Of a stretch of DNA of 10,294 nt, positions 1-6,172 are shown piece after piece. How positions within the stretch are numbered: the first letter of the stretch is position 1; the number at the start of each line of letters is the position of its first letter. Location of the stretch: positions 1-10,294 of the forward strand of contig CALKCV010000252.1 of NCBI GenBank assembly GCA_938083405.1, in the 5' to 3' direction. The DNA is from an uncultured Microcoleaceae cyanobacterium. Its GTDB lineage: Bacteria > Cyanobacteriota > Cyanobacteriia > Cyanobacteriales > Microcoleaceae. The position numbers were made by a program, and so were the translations under genes. Below the pieces are notes generated by a model. It was not told where the DNA came from. It ran no database searches and saw nothing but the letters and a program-made list of their open reading frames with translations.

Positions 1-159
1 AGCCTCCGCGTCGTGCTATACTTCACCGGCAAAATCCCCTGGAACTACGCGCGCTTCCTCGACTACGCCGTCGATCGCACCATCCTCCAGCGCGTCGGTG
101 GCGGCTATCGCTTCATCCACCGATCGCTGCAAGAGCATTTCGCCTCCTTGGGGAAGTAG
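1..159 (+). CDS. C-terminal fragment, probable NACHT-type NTPase tail
   Basis: Reading frame 1 is open from the first base to a TAG at 157-159, giving the last 52 residues of a protein that starts outside the window. The visible tail contains IPWNYARFLDYAVDR followed by LQRVGGGYRFIHRSLQEHF. From memory, this pattern of an aromatic 'FLDYA' helix and then 'VGG-Y-FIHR-L-EHFA' closes large cyanobacterial NACHT-domain NTPases, which are STAND-like signalling proteins often with membrane segments. None of the diagnostic P-loop region is visible, so the family name is an inference. Codon use is striking: by hand count 44 of 52 codons end in G or C, against about half in the start of flv3. The gene converges on the DUF4058 gene, with 78 bases between the stops. 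I am sure that this is a coding end and only moderately sure of the family. Confidence 0.75.
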   Translation, partial: SLRVVLYFTGKIPWNYARFLDYAVDRTILQRVGGGYRFIHRSLQEHFASLGK

Positions 160-237
160 ATTTGTGGCTTTTGGAGGCGATTCTATTTTTTAGCGGACAG
201 GCAATAGCCGCGTCCTACGAAATCGCCTGTTTTGGTC
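160..237. other. Convergent intergenic gap
   Basis: This 78-base gap lies between two converging genes. It holds the first copy of a short GGACAGGC-type hairpin repeat, listed separately, and a T-rich run just before it. The hairpin could serve as a transcription end for either gene. No other structure is evident. Confidence 0.5.
195..215. repeat. GGACAGGC hairpin repeat, copy 1
   Basis: A 21-base imperfect palindrome has outer arms GGAC and GTCC and inner arms GGC and GCC around an AATA loop. It shares AGCGGACAGGCAA on its left and CGTCCTACG on its right with a second copy at 1310-1330. It lies 22 bases 3' of the DUF4058 stop codon. The shared flanks argue for an interspersed repeat of the REP type rather than a gene-specific terminator, although it could serve as one. 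Confidence 0.6.
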
Positions 238-1014
238 TCACCTCAATCCCTGTTGCTTCAATAAATTATCCGCCCAAGCTGCATCCACCTCCGATAAACG
301 GGGCGCGGGGGTGATGCTATAATCTATCTTCAAATCGTAGCGGGCTCGGTCGTAGATTTGGTTTAATAAATCGTGCAAGTCTATTACTGGTTCGGCATCT
401 CCCGGTTGCAAGGGTACGGGAAATAAGGGGATCCGATCGCGTACCTGGAAACCATATAAATTCGCTTGGGGGCGGTTTTGCTGCCGACTCACCAGGATTC
501 GATAATCGCTTTCGAGATTGCAGTCGAAAATTAGCATGGACTCCCAACTCCTTAATAAATCGATTTCCACTAAATGGGTGTCGCTGTTAAAAATTTGCTG
601 CCGTTTGCGTTCGTATTTTTCTCTGCCTGGACCAGAACGCTTGTTCGTGGGAGAGAGAATTTCTATAGCCGTTACTACTTCTTTGCTGGCTGCTTCTTTG
701 ATTTCTAAATAATTGCGCTTAACTTCCTCTGGCATCGGCACCGTTACCGTTACCGGTTCCGCTGCCACCGCAACTGCTACGTTAGTTCCCGTGTTTTTGC
801 TGGGGCGATCGCTTTTTACTGCCACATCGGGAACTACTACTACTTTCTCTTGCCCCGCAGTCAGATAAATTCGCTGTTCGATATCGACAAAGTATTTGGG
901 CAACAGTTGTGGTGTCAGAAAATCGGCTAGTGCCACGATTAATCGACTGTGGACCGATGGCCAGCGATCGGGATGTTCTAAGTATGGATCCATTCCAGGA
1001 AATGGTAGCGGCAT
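238..1014 (-). CDS. DUF4058 family protein
   Basis: This is a 258-residue protein of unknown function. The N-terminus MPLPFPGMDPYLEHPDRWP and the following VHSRLIVALADFLTPQLLP are the signature opening of the DUF4058 family, which is common in filamentous cyanobacteria and often multicopy. A conserved centre follows: VPDVAV (61-66), AIEILSPTNKRSG (116-128), a YERKR stretch (134-138) and HLVEIDLLR (147-155). No signal peptide or membrane helix is seen, so the protein is probably cytoplasmic. I chose the ATG at 1014 because AGAGGT lies six bases upstream and the family starts with MPLPFPGMDP. A longer frame from a TTG at 1047 would add MLIVNCYRGQA, which is encoded by a heptamer repeat. The order D, then E-x-L-SP-x-NK, resembles Uma2/PD-(D/E)xK nuclease-like proteins, but this is a pattern comparison only. 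The gene seems to be transcribed alone. Confidence 0.9.
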   Translation of the reverse strand: MPLPFPGMDPYLEHPDRWPSVHSRLIVALADFLTPQLLPKYFVDIEQRIYLTAGQEKVVVVPDVAVKSDRPSKNTGTNVAVAVAAEPVTVTVPMPEEVKRNYLEIKEAASKEVVTAIEILSPTNKRSGPGREKYERKRQQIFNSDTHLVEIDLLRSWESMLIFDCNLESDYRILVSRQQNRPQANLYGFQVRDRIPLFPVPLQPGDAEPVIDLHDLLNQIYDRARYDLKIDYSITPAPRLSEVDAAWADNLLKQQGLR

Positions 1015-1020
1015 GGCTTG

Positions 1021-1026
1021 ACCTCT
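1021..1026 (-). promoter_or_regulatory. Shine-Dalgarno site deciding the DUF4058 start
   Basis: On the minus strand AGAGGT lies six bases before the ATG at 1014. It supports that start over the in-frame TTG at 1047, which would put this site inside the coding region. Confidence 0.7.
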
Positions 1027-1028
1027 AT

Positions 1029-1053
1029 AACAATTAACAATTAACAATTAACA
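1029..1053. repeat. Heptamer array AACAATT, about 3.5 units
   Basis: Three perfect head-to-tail AACAATT units plus four further bases lie directly upstream of the DUF4058 ribosome-binding site. The same unit recurs near 4280-4353, 6149-6172 and 6285-6334. Such short tandemly repeated heptamers (STRR-type) are known from filamentous cyanobacterial genomes. Confidence 0.85.
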
Positions 1054-1309
1054 TTTTCCCAATTGGGTTCAATGCGTAAAACCGTTTATTTTACGGGCTT
1101 TGCCTTTTTTACCCTCTTGTTTTGACCCGAGTGGTCATTTATTGCGACTTGATATTAGTTGTGGTTTGATTTTAAGAATTGGGGCAGAGCCCCGTCACCT
1201 ACCTCGCTATTCCACCGTTGCGCAGTCATTCTTGGGCCTCCTGTTTTTGAGGTATTTGGGGTTTTAAATATTATAGCATTTGCGATTGAATATACCAAAC
1301 GGAGGCAGC
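1054..1309. other. Intergenic region between DUF4058 and lyase genes
   Basis: I see no convincing gene in this stretch. It lies upstream of the DUF4058 gene and downstream of the lyase gene, both on the minus strand, so it should contain the DUF4058 promoter, but no good -35/-10 pair stands out. Two small fold-backs are visible. One has arms CGTAAAA (1075-1081) and TTTTACG (1089-1095), a perfect 7-bp inverted repeat with a 7-base spacer. The other is GGGGC-AGA-GCCCC at 1181-1193. A short plus-strand open frame here runs into the lyase gene antisense and looks non-coding. Confidence 0.5.
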
Positions 1310-1330
1310 GGACAGGCAAGATGCCCGTCC
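1310..1330. repeat. GGACAGGC hairpin repeat, copy 2
   Basis: A 21-base palindrome has arms GGACAGGCA and TGCCCGTCC around an AGA loop, forming a 9-bp stem with one A/C mismatch. It begins eight bases beyond the lyase stop codon on the minus strand. It is related to the copy at 195-215 by shared flanks. Position and stem strength make it a plausible transcription end or mRNA 3' stabiliser for the lyase gene. No clear U-run follows it. Confidence 0.65.
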
Positions 1331-1338
1331 TACGGTCG

Positions 1339-2208
1339 TTACTCCCCTGCGGAGAACTCTTGCTCCCAGTGGCGATATTTCGCTACATCGACGATTTCCT
1401 CGAACTCTTGGAAATTCACTAGCTCTTTCAAACCGCTGGTGGTGCTTTTGTCTTTCAACTCCTGAAAACAATTCATCATTGCTTTGGTCGCCGCGAATAA
1501 CCCGGAAAGGGCGTAAACTAAGATTTTGTAGCCTAACTCTTCTAACTCTTGCGCCGACAAGATCGGGGTTTTCCCTCCTTCGATCGCGTTGGCAAATAAC
1601 GGCGCGTCGGGAAAGGCAGCAGCGATCGCCTTTAAATCCTCCACCGACTGGGGCGCTTCTACGAACACCACATCGGCCCCCGCTTCAAAATAAGCCCGCC
1701 CCCGTTTAATCGCTTCATCCAATCCCAGAGGGGCCAGGGCATCCGTGCGACCGATAATTACCAAACCGCTATCCCCCCTGGCGCGGACTGCTGCTTTGAT
1801 TTTTTCAACCTGTTCCGCCATCGGAATTACCCGCTTGCCCTCAAAATGACCGCACTTCTTCGGCCACTCCTGGTCTTCGAGGATGACCCCCGCTACTCCC
1901 AAATTCACCGCTTCGGTAACGGTACGAATGACATTGAGAGGGTTGCCGTAGCCCGTGTCGATATCCGCTACCAGGGGAATGTCGATAGACTGGGTAATCC
2001 GTCCGACGCTGTAGAGCATTTCCGTAGCGGTGAGAAAACCGTAGTCGGGACGACCCAGAGTGGAACCGGAGATGCCGAAACCGCTCGTAAAGACCGCAGA
2101 AAAGCCTACTCGTTCCGCGATTTTCGCCCCGATGCAGTCGTAAACTCCCGGAAGCGTGAGTATTCCTGGTTGTTCTAATATTTGGCGCAGTTGATGACCG
2201 GGAGTCAT
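1339..2208 (-). CDS. Isocitrate lyase/PEP mutase superfamily enzyme
   Basis: This 289-residue cytoplasmic (beta/alpha)8-barrel enzyme belongs to the ICL/PEPM superfamily, which makes or breaks C-C or P-C bonds next to a carboxylate. Visible sites in order are VYDCIGAKI near residue 22, TSGFGISGS (41-49), the metal-binding ADIDTGYG (81-88), ILED (109-112), PKKCGHFEGK (116-125), IIGRTDA (151-157) and VEAP (183-186). The KKCGH loop with its Cys119 is the lyase-type catalytic motif of isocitrate, methylisocitrate and alkylmalate lyases. True PEP mutases carry a different loop there. At 289 residues it is far shorter than classical isocitrate lyase and matches the short 2-methylisocitrate lyase or oxaloacetate-acting branch. 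The substrate cannot be told from sequence. The ATG at 2208 is well supported by AAGGAGGA. The gene is divergent from flv3. Confidence 0.92.
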   Translation of the reverse strand: MTPGHQLRQILEQPGILTLPGVYDCIGAKIAERVGFSAVFTSGFGISGSTLGRPDYGFLTATEMLYSVGRITQSIDIPLVADIDTGYGNPLNVIRTVTEAVNLGVAGVILEDQEWPKKCGHFEGKRVIPMAEQVEKIKAAVRARGDSGLVIIGRTDALAPLGLDEAIKRGRAYFEAGADVVFVEAPQSVEDLKAIAAAFPDAPLFANAIEGGKTPILSAQELEELGYKILVYALSGLFAATKAMMNCFQELKDKSTTSGLKELVNFQEFEEIVDVAKYRHWEQEFSAGE

Positions 2209-2212
2209 GTTA

Positions 2213-2220
2213 TCCTCCTT
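2213..2220 (-). promoter_or_regulatory. Strong Shine-Dalgarno of the lyase gene
   Basis: AAGGAGGA on the minus strand lies four bases before the ATG at 2208. It is a near-perfect anti-16S match and fixes the start. Confidence 0.8.
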
Positions 2221-2248
2221 GACTTCTCTCTTTATTGTATCGCTTTAA

Positions 2249-2254
2249 ATTATA
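2249..2254 (-). promoter_or_regulatory. Candidate -10 box of the lyase gene
   Basis: TATAAT, a perfect consensus, lies on the minus strand about 40 bases before the lyase ATG. Transcription would begin near 2242. No TTGACA-like -35 box is found at 16-18 bases upstream. That suggests dependence on an activator, or control through the overlapping inverted repeat. Confidence 0.45.
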
Positions 2255-2278
2255 ATTACAAGTATTAATTGTAGTTAT
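2252..2278. promoter_or_regulatory. Operator-like inverted repeat
   Basis: Arms ATAATTACAA (2252-2261) and TTGTAGTTAT (2269-2278) form a 10-bp inverted repeat with one mismatch and a 7-base spacer. The arm spacing of about 17 bases between centres suits a dimeric regulator such as a LysR-type protein, and T-N11-A can be read within it. It overlaps the candidate -10 box of the lyase gene and the space where its -35 would lie. The identity of the regulator is unknown. Confidence 0.45.
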
Positions 2279-2538
2279 GGCTTGAGTAAAAAACCAACCG
2301 TTCGAGGGGCGCGATCGAAGCGTTGCGGATGCAACATCGCCTCCCGCCAGAGATTTTTAACTCAACCTTGAAAAAAACAGCCGTTTTAAATCATATCATA
2401 ATATCTCCAAAAAAAAGGCCGTTAAAACCGAACTATTAGTTTTAATATTCTGAACAATGGAATAAAATTTTTAAGAAAAACTTATGATTAAAAACTGTTA
2501 AGATATGTAAAGGACAATAAAAAACTAGCAACTTAGAC

Positions 2539-2544
2539 GGAGGT
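2539..2544 (+). promoter_or_regulatory. Shine-Dalgarno of flv3
   Basis: GGAGGT lies five bases before the ATG at 2550 and supports that start. Confidence 0.75.
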
Positions 2545-2549
2545 CATCC

Positions 2550-4277
2550 ATGGTAGCCGTTGCCGAACCATTACAAAAAAGACTAACCATCGAAACGGAA
2601 GAAATAGTCCCAGACACCACAACCATTCGTTCTCTCGACTGGGATCGAGACCGTTTCGACATCGAATTTGGCCTGCAAAACGGGACCACTTACAACTCTT
2701 TCATCATTCGGGGAGAAAAAACCGCCCTAGTGGACACCTCCCACGCAAAATTCCGCCAGTTGTACTTGGACGCCCTCAAAGGCTTAATCGATCCGACAGA
2801 AATCGATTATCTAATAATCAGTCACACCGAACCAGACCATAGCGGTTTGGTCAAAGACATCCTAGAACTTGCCCCGGAAATAACCGTGGTGGGAGCAAAA
2901 GTAGCAATTCAGTTTTTAGAAAACCTAGTTCACGCGCCCTTTAAAAAACAACAAGTCAAAAACGGCGATAAATTAGACCTGGGCAACGGTCACGTTTTAG
3001 AATTCGTATCCGCCCCCAACTTACACTGGCCCGATACAATTTTCACCTACGACAATAAAACCCAAACTTTGTTTACCTGCGATGCTTTTGGGATGCACTA
3101 TTGCTCGGACAAGACCTACGACGAAGACTTAAAAGCAATAGAACCAGACTATCACTTTTATTACCAATGCTTGATGGCACCCAACGCCCGATCGGTGTTA
3201 GGCGCCATGAAGCGGATGAAAGCTTTGGGAGAAATTACCACCATCGCGACCGGTCACGGACCCCTGCTGCGCCATAATTTAGTAGAACTAACCGGTCGCT
3301 ACGAAAAATGGAGCAAAGAACAAACTAAAGCAGGGAAACTGGTAGCAGTATTCTATACCTCCGACTACGGCTATAGCGATCGCCTCTCCCAAGCCATCGC
3401 CCGGGGCATCACCAAAACCGGCGTCGGCGTAGAAATGATGGATCTAAAATCAGCCGACCCCCAAGAAGTTCGGGAACTGGTAGAAATAGCAGCAGCCATC
3501 GTCATCGGTGCCCCACCAGTAACAGGTCCGGCAGCAACAGTGGCCGAAGCGGCCGTCGATACCATCTTAGCCGCAGCCAAGAAAAAACAAGCCTTTGGTT
3601 TGTTCGAGACCGGCGGTGGCGAAGACCTATCCATCTATCCCGTCGCCAACCGACTAAAAGAGTTAGGACTCAAGCAAGGTTTCCCCAATATCTTAATTAA
3701 GGAAACCCCCACAGAAGCAATTTACAAGCTGTGCGAAGAGTCCGGCACCGACATGGGGCAACTGGTGGATATCAAAAAAGCGATCGAGCAGATGAAATCC
3801 CTTGATAGCGATTTGGATAAAGCTTTGGGGCGAGTTAGCGGCGGTTTGTACATCATCACCGCCAGCAAAGGCGAAGTCAGCAGCGCCATGCTAGCATCTT
3901 GGGTATCTCAGGCAAGCTTCGAGCCCTTGGGAGTTTCCATAGCCGTCGCCAAAGACAGGGCCATCGAAGCTTTGATGCAAGTAGGCGATCGCTTTGTATT
4001 AAACGTCCTGCGCGAAGACAACTACCAAGCCCTGATGAAGCACTTCTTAAAGCGCTTCGCGCCTGGTGCAGATCGCTTTGCCGGCGTGAAAACTCAAGCC
4101 GCCAGCAACGGTTCCCCCATTTTGGGAGATGCCCTCGCTTATCTGGAGTGCGAAGTAGGAAGTCGGATGGAATGCAGCGACCATTGGATTATTTACGCCA
4201 CTGTCGAGCGCGGGCGCGTCAGCGATCCCGACGCCCTCCCCGCAGTTCACCACCGCAAGGTAGGAAATCATTATTAA
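2550..4277 (+). CDS. flv3: Flavodiiron protein Flv3 (canonical diiron site)
   Basis: This 575-residue class C flavodiiron protein reduces O2 to water without releasing reactive oxygen, draining electrons from the acceptor side of photosystem I. The order is a metallo-beta-lactamase-like diiron domain (about 30-260), a flavodoxin domain with an FMN site (about 264-405) and a C-terminal flavin reductase domain (about 425-575). The canonical ligands are all present: H92, E94 and D96 in SHTEPDHSG, H159 in LHWPD, D178 in CDAFG and H236 in GHGP. This separates it from Flv1 and Flv2. The full set of ligands, the tail KVGNHY, the strong recalled likeness to Synechocystis Flv3 and the adjacent Flv1 argue for Flv3 rather than Flv4. 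Flv4 usually sits with an sll0218-type gene and flv2, and neither is seen. GGAGGT lies five bases before the ATG. It is probably co-transcribed with flv1. Confidence 0.95.
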   Translation: MVAVAEPLQKRLTIETEEIVPDTTTIRSLDWDRDRFDIEFGLQNGTTYNSFIIRGEKTALVDTSHAKFRQLYLDALKGLIDPTEIDYLIISHTEPDHSGLVKDILELAPEITVVGAKVAIQFLENLVHAPFKKQQVKNGDKLDLGNGHVLEFVSAPNLHWPDTIFTYDNKTQTLFTCDAFGMHYCSDKTYDEDLKAIEPDYHFYYQCLMAPNARSVLGAMKRMKALGEITTIATGHGPLLRHNLVELTGRYEKWSKEQTKAGKLVAVFYTSDYGYSDRLSQAIARGITKTGVGVEMMDLKSADPQEVRELVEIAAAIVIGAPPVTGPAATVAEAAVDTILAAAKKKQAFGLFETGGGEDLSIYPVANRLKELGLKQGFPNILIKETPTEAIYKLCEESGTDMGQLVDIKKAIEQMKSLDSDLDKALGRVSGGLYIITASKGEVSSAMLASWVSQASFEPLGVSIAVAKDRAIEALMQVGDRFVLNVLREDNYQALMKHFLKRFAPGADRFAGVKTQAASNGSPILGDALAYLECEVGSRMECSDHWIIYATVERGRVSDPDALPAVHHRKVGNHY

Positions 4278-4279
4278 GT

Positions 4280-4353
4280 AATTAACAATTAATAATTAAC
4301 AATTAATAATGGTCAATTGTTAATTGTTAATTGTTAATTGTTAATTGTCAATT
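4280..4353. repeat. Inverted pair of heptamer arrays between flv3 and flv1
   Basis: A left array of AATTAAC/AATTAAT units (4280-4310) faces a right array of GTTAATT units (about 4314-4353) across a short GGTC spacer. The two can pair into a long AT-rich hairpin of up to about 30 bp. The array begins two bases after the flv3 stop codon. It ends about 20 bases before the flv1 ATG. Confidence 0.85.
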
Positions 4354-4372
4354 ACCCAATTACCAAGAATTT

Positions 4373-6115
4373 ATGCTAGCAACAACAACTCCCACCACCA
4401 GCACTAAAGCAAAAGACGTTCAAGTTTCCATCGTTGGCGAAGACACCAAAATTTTGCGCTCTCGGACTTGGGATAGGCTCAAATTTGAAGTCGAATATTC
4501 CTTGCAAAAAGGGACTACTGCCAACTCCTATTTAATAGAAGGGGAAAAAATGGCGCTCCTCGATCCTCCAGGAGAGTCGTTTACTAAAAATTATCTGAAG
4601 ACATTACAGGATCGAATTGACTTAGAACGCTTGGATTACGTCATCCTGGGACATTTTAATGCAAATCGCGGCGCTTCCATCAAAGCATTGCTGGAAATCG
4701 CACCTCAGATAACTTTTATTTGTTCTAACCCGGCGGCTTTGGCCTTGCGAGAATCTTTTGAGGGGCAAGAGTTGAAAATTACCGTAGTGCGCGGGGAGGA
4801 TACCCTAGACTTGGGTTCGGGACATGAGTTACAGTTTATTACCACGCCGACTCCCCGGTGGCCCGATGGTTTGATGACCTACGATCGCCAAACTCAAATC
4901 CTGTTTACAGATAAATTCTTCGGGGCGCACTTGTGCGGCAACCAAATTTTGGATGAGGGGTGGAGCATCTATAGCGAAGACCGCCGTTTTTATTACGACT
5001 GCTTGCACGCCGCCCAGAGCAAACAAGTGTTATCCACTTTAGATAAAATTGCCGAATTGCCCGCCGTTAAGTTTTATGCAACCGGTCACGGCCCTTTGGT
5101 GCGCTACGGCATGAAGGAGTTAACTAATCTCTACCGCAAGTGGAGCGTCGAACAGAATACTAAGGATCTGAACGTGGCCTTGATTTACGCTTCCGCTTAC
5201 GGCAATACTGCCACTATCGCTGGGGCGATCGCTAAAGGTCTGACTAAATCTGGGGTGGGCGTGGAATTAATTAATTGCGAAGTGTCCCAATCCGAGGAAG
5301 TTGAGGAAGCGGTTAAAAAGTGCGACGGCTTTATTATCGGTTCCCCCACTCTCGGCGGTCACGCCCCGACTCAAATTCAGACAGCTTTGGGAGTCGTACT
5401 CAAAAGTGCTTCTAAGAATAAGTTGGCGGCGGTGTTTGGTTCTTTTGGTTGGAGTGGGGAGGCGATCGACTTTTTGGAAACGAAGTTAAAGGATGCGGGG
5501 TATACGTTCGGCTTCGAGCCGATACGAGTTAAATTTACCCCCACGGATGCCACCCTGCAAGAAACTAAGGAAGCGGCGATCGATTACGCTCAAACTTTGA
5601 GGAAGTCTCAGAAACTACGCACTCCCAAGGCTGCGGCTAGCGGTTCGGCGAGCGATCGCACCGCCCAAGCAATGGGACGAGTAGTCGGTTCCCTCGGCGT
5701 CATGTCCGTCAAACGGGGGGAAATCACCGGCGCGATGTTAGCTTCTTGGATATCTCAAGCTACTTTTAATCCTCCAGGAATTACGGTGGCGGTTGCTAAA
5801 GACCGGGCTGTGGAGTCTTTGACTCACACGGGGGATAAGTTCGTGTTGAATATTTTGATCGAGGGTAATTCCCTGCGGAAGCATTTTATGAAAAATTTCG
5901 CCCCCGGTCAAGATCGCTTTGAGGGCTTAAATATTGCCGAAGCGCAGAACGGTTGTTATATCCTTAAGGATTGTTTGGCATATTTGGAATGTACGGTCGA
6001 AAACCGGATGGAATGCGGGGATCATTGGTTGGTTTATGCGGCGATCGACAACGGTGCCGTCTTAAATGAGGGGCTGACGGCGGTGCATTATCGCAAATCT
6101 GGAAGTTATTATTAA
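4373..6115 (+). CDS. flv1: Flavodiiron protein Flv1 (substituted diiron site)
   Basis: This 580-residue class C flavodiiron protein has the same three domains as Flv3: a diiron-like domain (about 32-262), a flavodoxin domain with YASAYGNTA (272-280) and a flavin reductase domain (about 430-580). The diiron site is mostly lost. GHFNANRGA replaces the canonical motif, giving N96, N98 and R99. R162 and K181 stand in for the later His and Asp, and only H94 and H239 remain. This set of neutral and basic replacements is the hallmark of Flv1/Flv2. Pairing with flv3 points to Flv1, the partner of Flv3 in O2 photoreduction in characterised cyanobacteria. I chose the ATG at 4373, giving MLATTTP. An in-frame TTG at 4331 would add 14 residues encoded by the heptamer repeat. 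No strong Shine-Dalgarno is visible, so expression may depend on coupling to flv3 or on leader structure. Confidence 0.94.
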   Translation: MLATTTPTTSTKAKDVQVSIVGEDTKILRSRTWDRLKFEVEYSLQKGTTANSYLIEGEKMALLDPPGESFTKNYLKTLQDRIDLERLDYVILGHFNANRGASIKALLEIAPQITFICSNPAALALRESFEGQELKITVVRGEDTLDLGSGHELQFITTPTPRWPDGLMTYDRQTQILFTDKFFGAHLCGNQILDEGWSIYSEDRRFYYDCLHAAQSKQVLSTLDKIAELPAVKFYATGHGPLVRYGMKELTNLYRKWSVEQNTKDLNVALIYASAYGNTATIAGAIAKGLTKSGVGVELINCEVSQSEEVEEAVKKCDGFIIGSPTLGGHAPTQIQTALGVVLKSASKNKLAAVFGSFGWSGEAIDFLETKLKDAGYTFGFEPIRVKFTPTDATLQETKEAAIDYAQTLRKSQKLRTPKAAASGSASDRTAQAMGRVVGSLGVMSVKRGEITGAMLASWISQATFNPPGITVAVAKDRAVESLTHTGDKFVLNILIEGNSLRKHFMKNFAPGQDRFEGLNIAEAQNGCYILKDCLAYLECTVENRMECGDHWLVYAAIDNGAVLNEGLTAVHYRKSGSYY

Positions 6116-6148
6116 CGGGGAGTTGTTAGTTGGAACGTTGTTAGTTGT

Positions 6149-6172
6149 CAATTAACAATTAATAATTAACAA
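6149..6172. repeat. Heptamer array, left of the foldback element
   Basis: AATTAAC/AATTAAT units resemble those between flv3 and flv1. The array is broken off by the foldback element and resumes on its other side. This suggests that the element inserted into an existing array. Confidence 0.75.

Larger units (their letters stand above)
2209..2549. other. Divergent regulatory region, lyase / flv3
   Basis: This 341-base AT-rich region separates divergent genes and should hold both promoters. The minus-strand side has a consensus TATAAT at 2249-2254 overlapping an inverted repeat, both listed separately. The flv3 side has three copies of GTTTTAA or its complement at 2383-2389, 2422-2428 and 2439-2445. 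The last two form a perfect 7-bp inverted repeat with a 10-base spacer. A -10-like TATGAT lies at 2483-2488 without a good -35 box, so the flv3 promoter is not securely placed. No small gene is evident. Confidence 0.55.

Noticed and set aside
1159..1422. An 87-codon plus-strand open frame between the DUF4058 and lyase genes
   Set aside because: Its second half is antisense to the conserved end of the lyase gene, it crosses a hairpin repeat, it has no ribosome-binding site, and its product resembles nothing I know.
1339..2208. Phosphoenolpyruvate mutase or carboxyphosphonoenolpyruvate mutase function for the lyase-type gene
   Set aside because: The catalytic loop is KKCGH, as in lyases, and there are no phosphonate-pathway genes nearby.
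3899..4285. A 128-codon plus-strand open frame overlapping the end of flv3
   Set aside because: It lies wholly within conserved flv3 coding sequence in another frame and its translation is rich in Arg and Ser with no recognisable motif, as expected of a shadow frame.
4331..4372. N-terminal extension of Flv1 from a TTG codon
   Set aside because: The extension is encoded by the heptamer array and gives the same MLIVNC as in front of the unrelated DUF4058 gene.
2550..6115. The possibility that the flavodiiron pair is Flv4/Flv2
   Set aside because: Flv4 and Flv2 are usually separated by an sll0218-type membrane protein gene, which is absent. The two genes are directly adjacent and the sequences recall Flv3 and Flv1.
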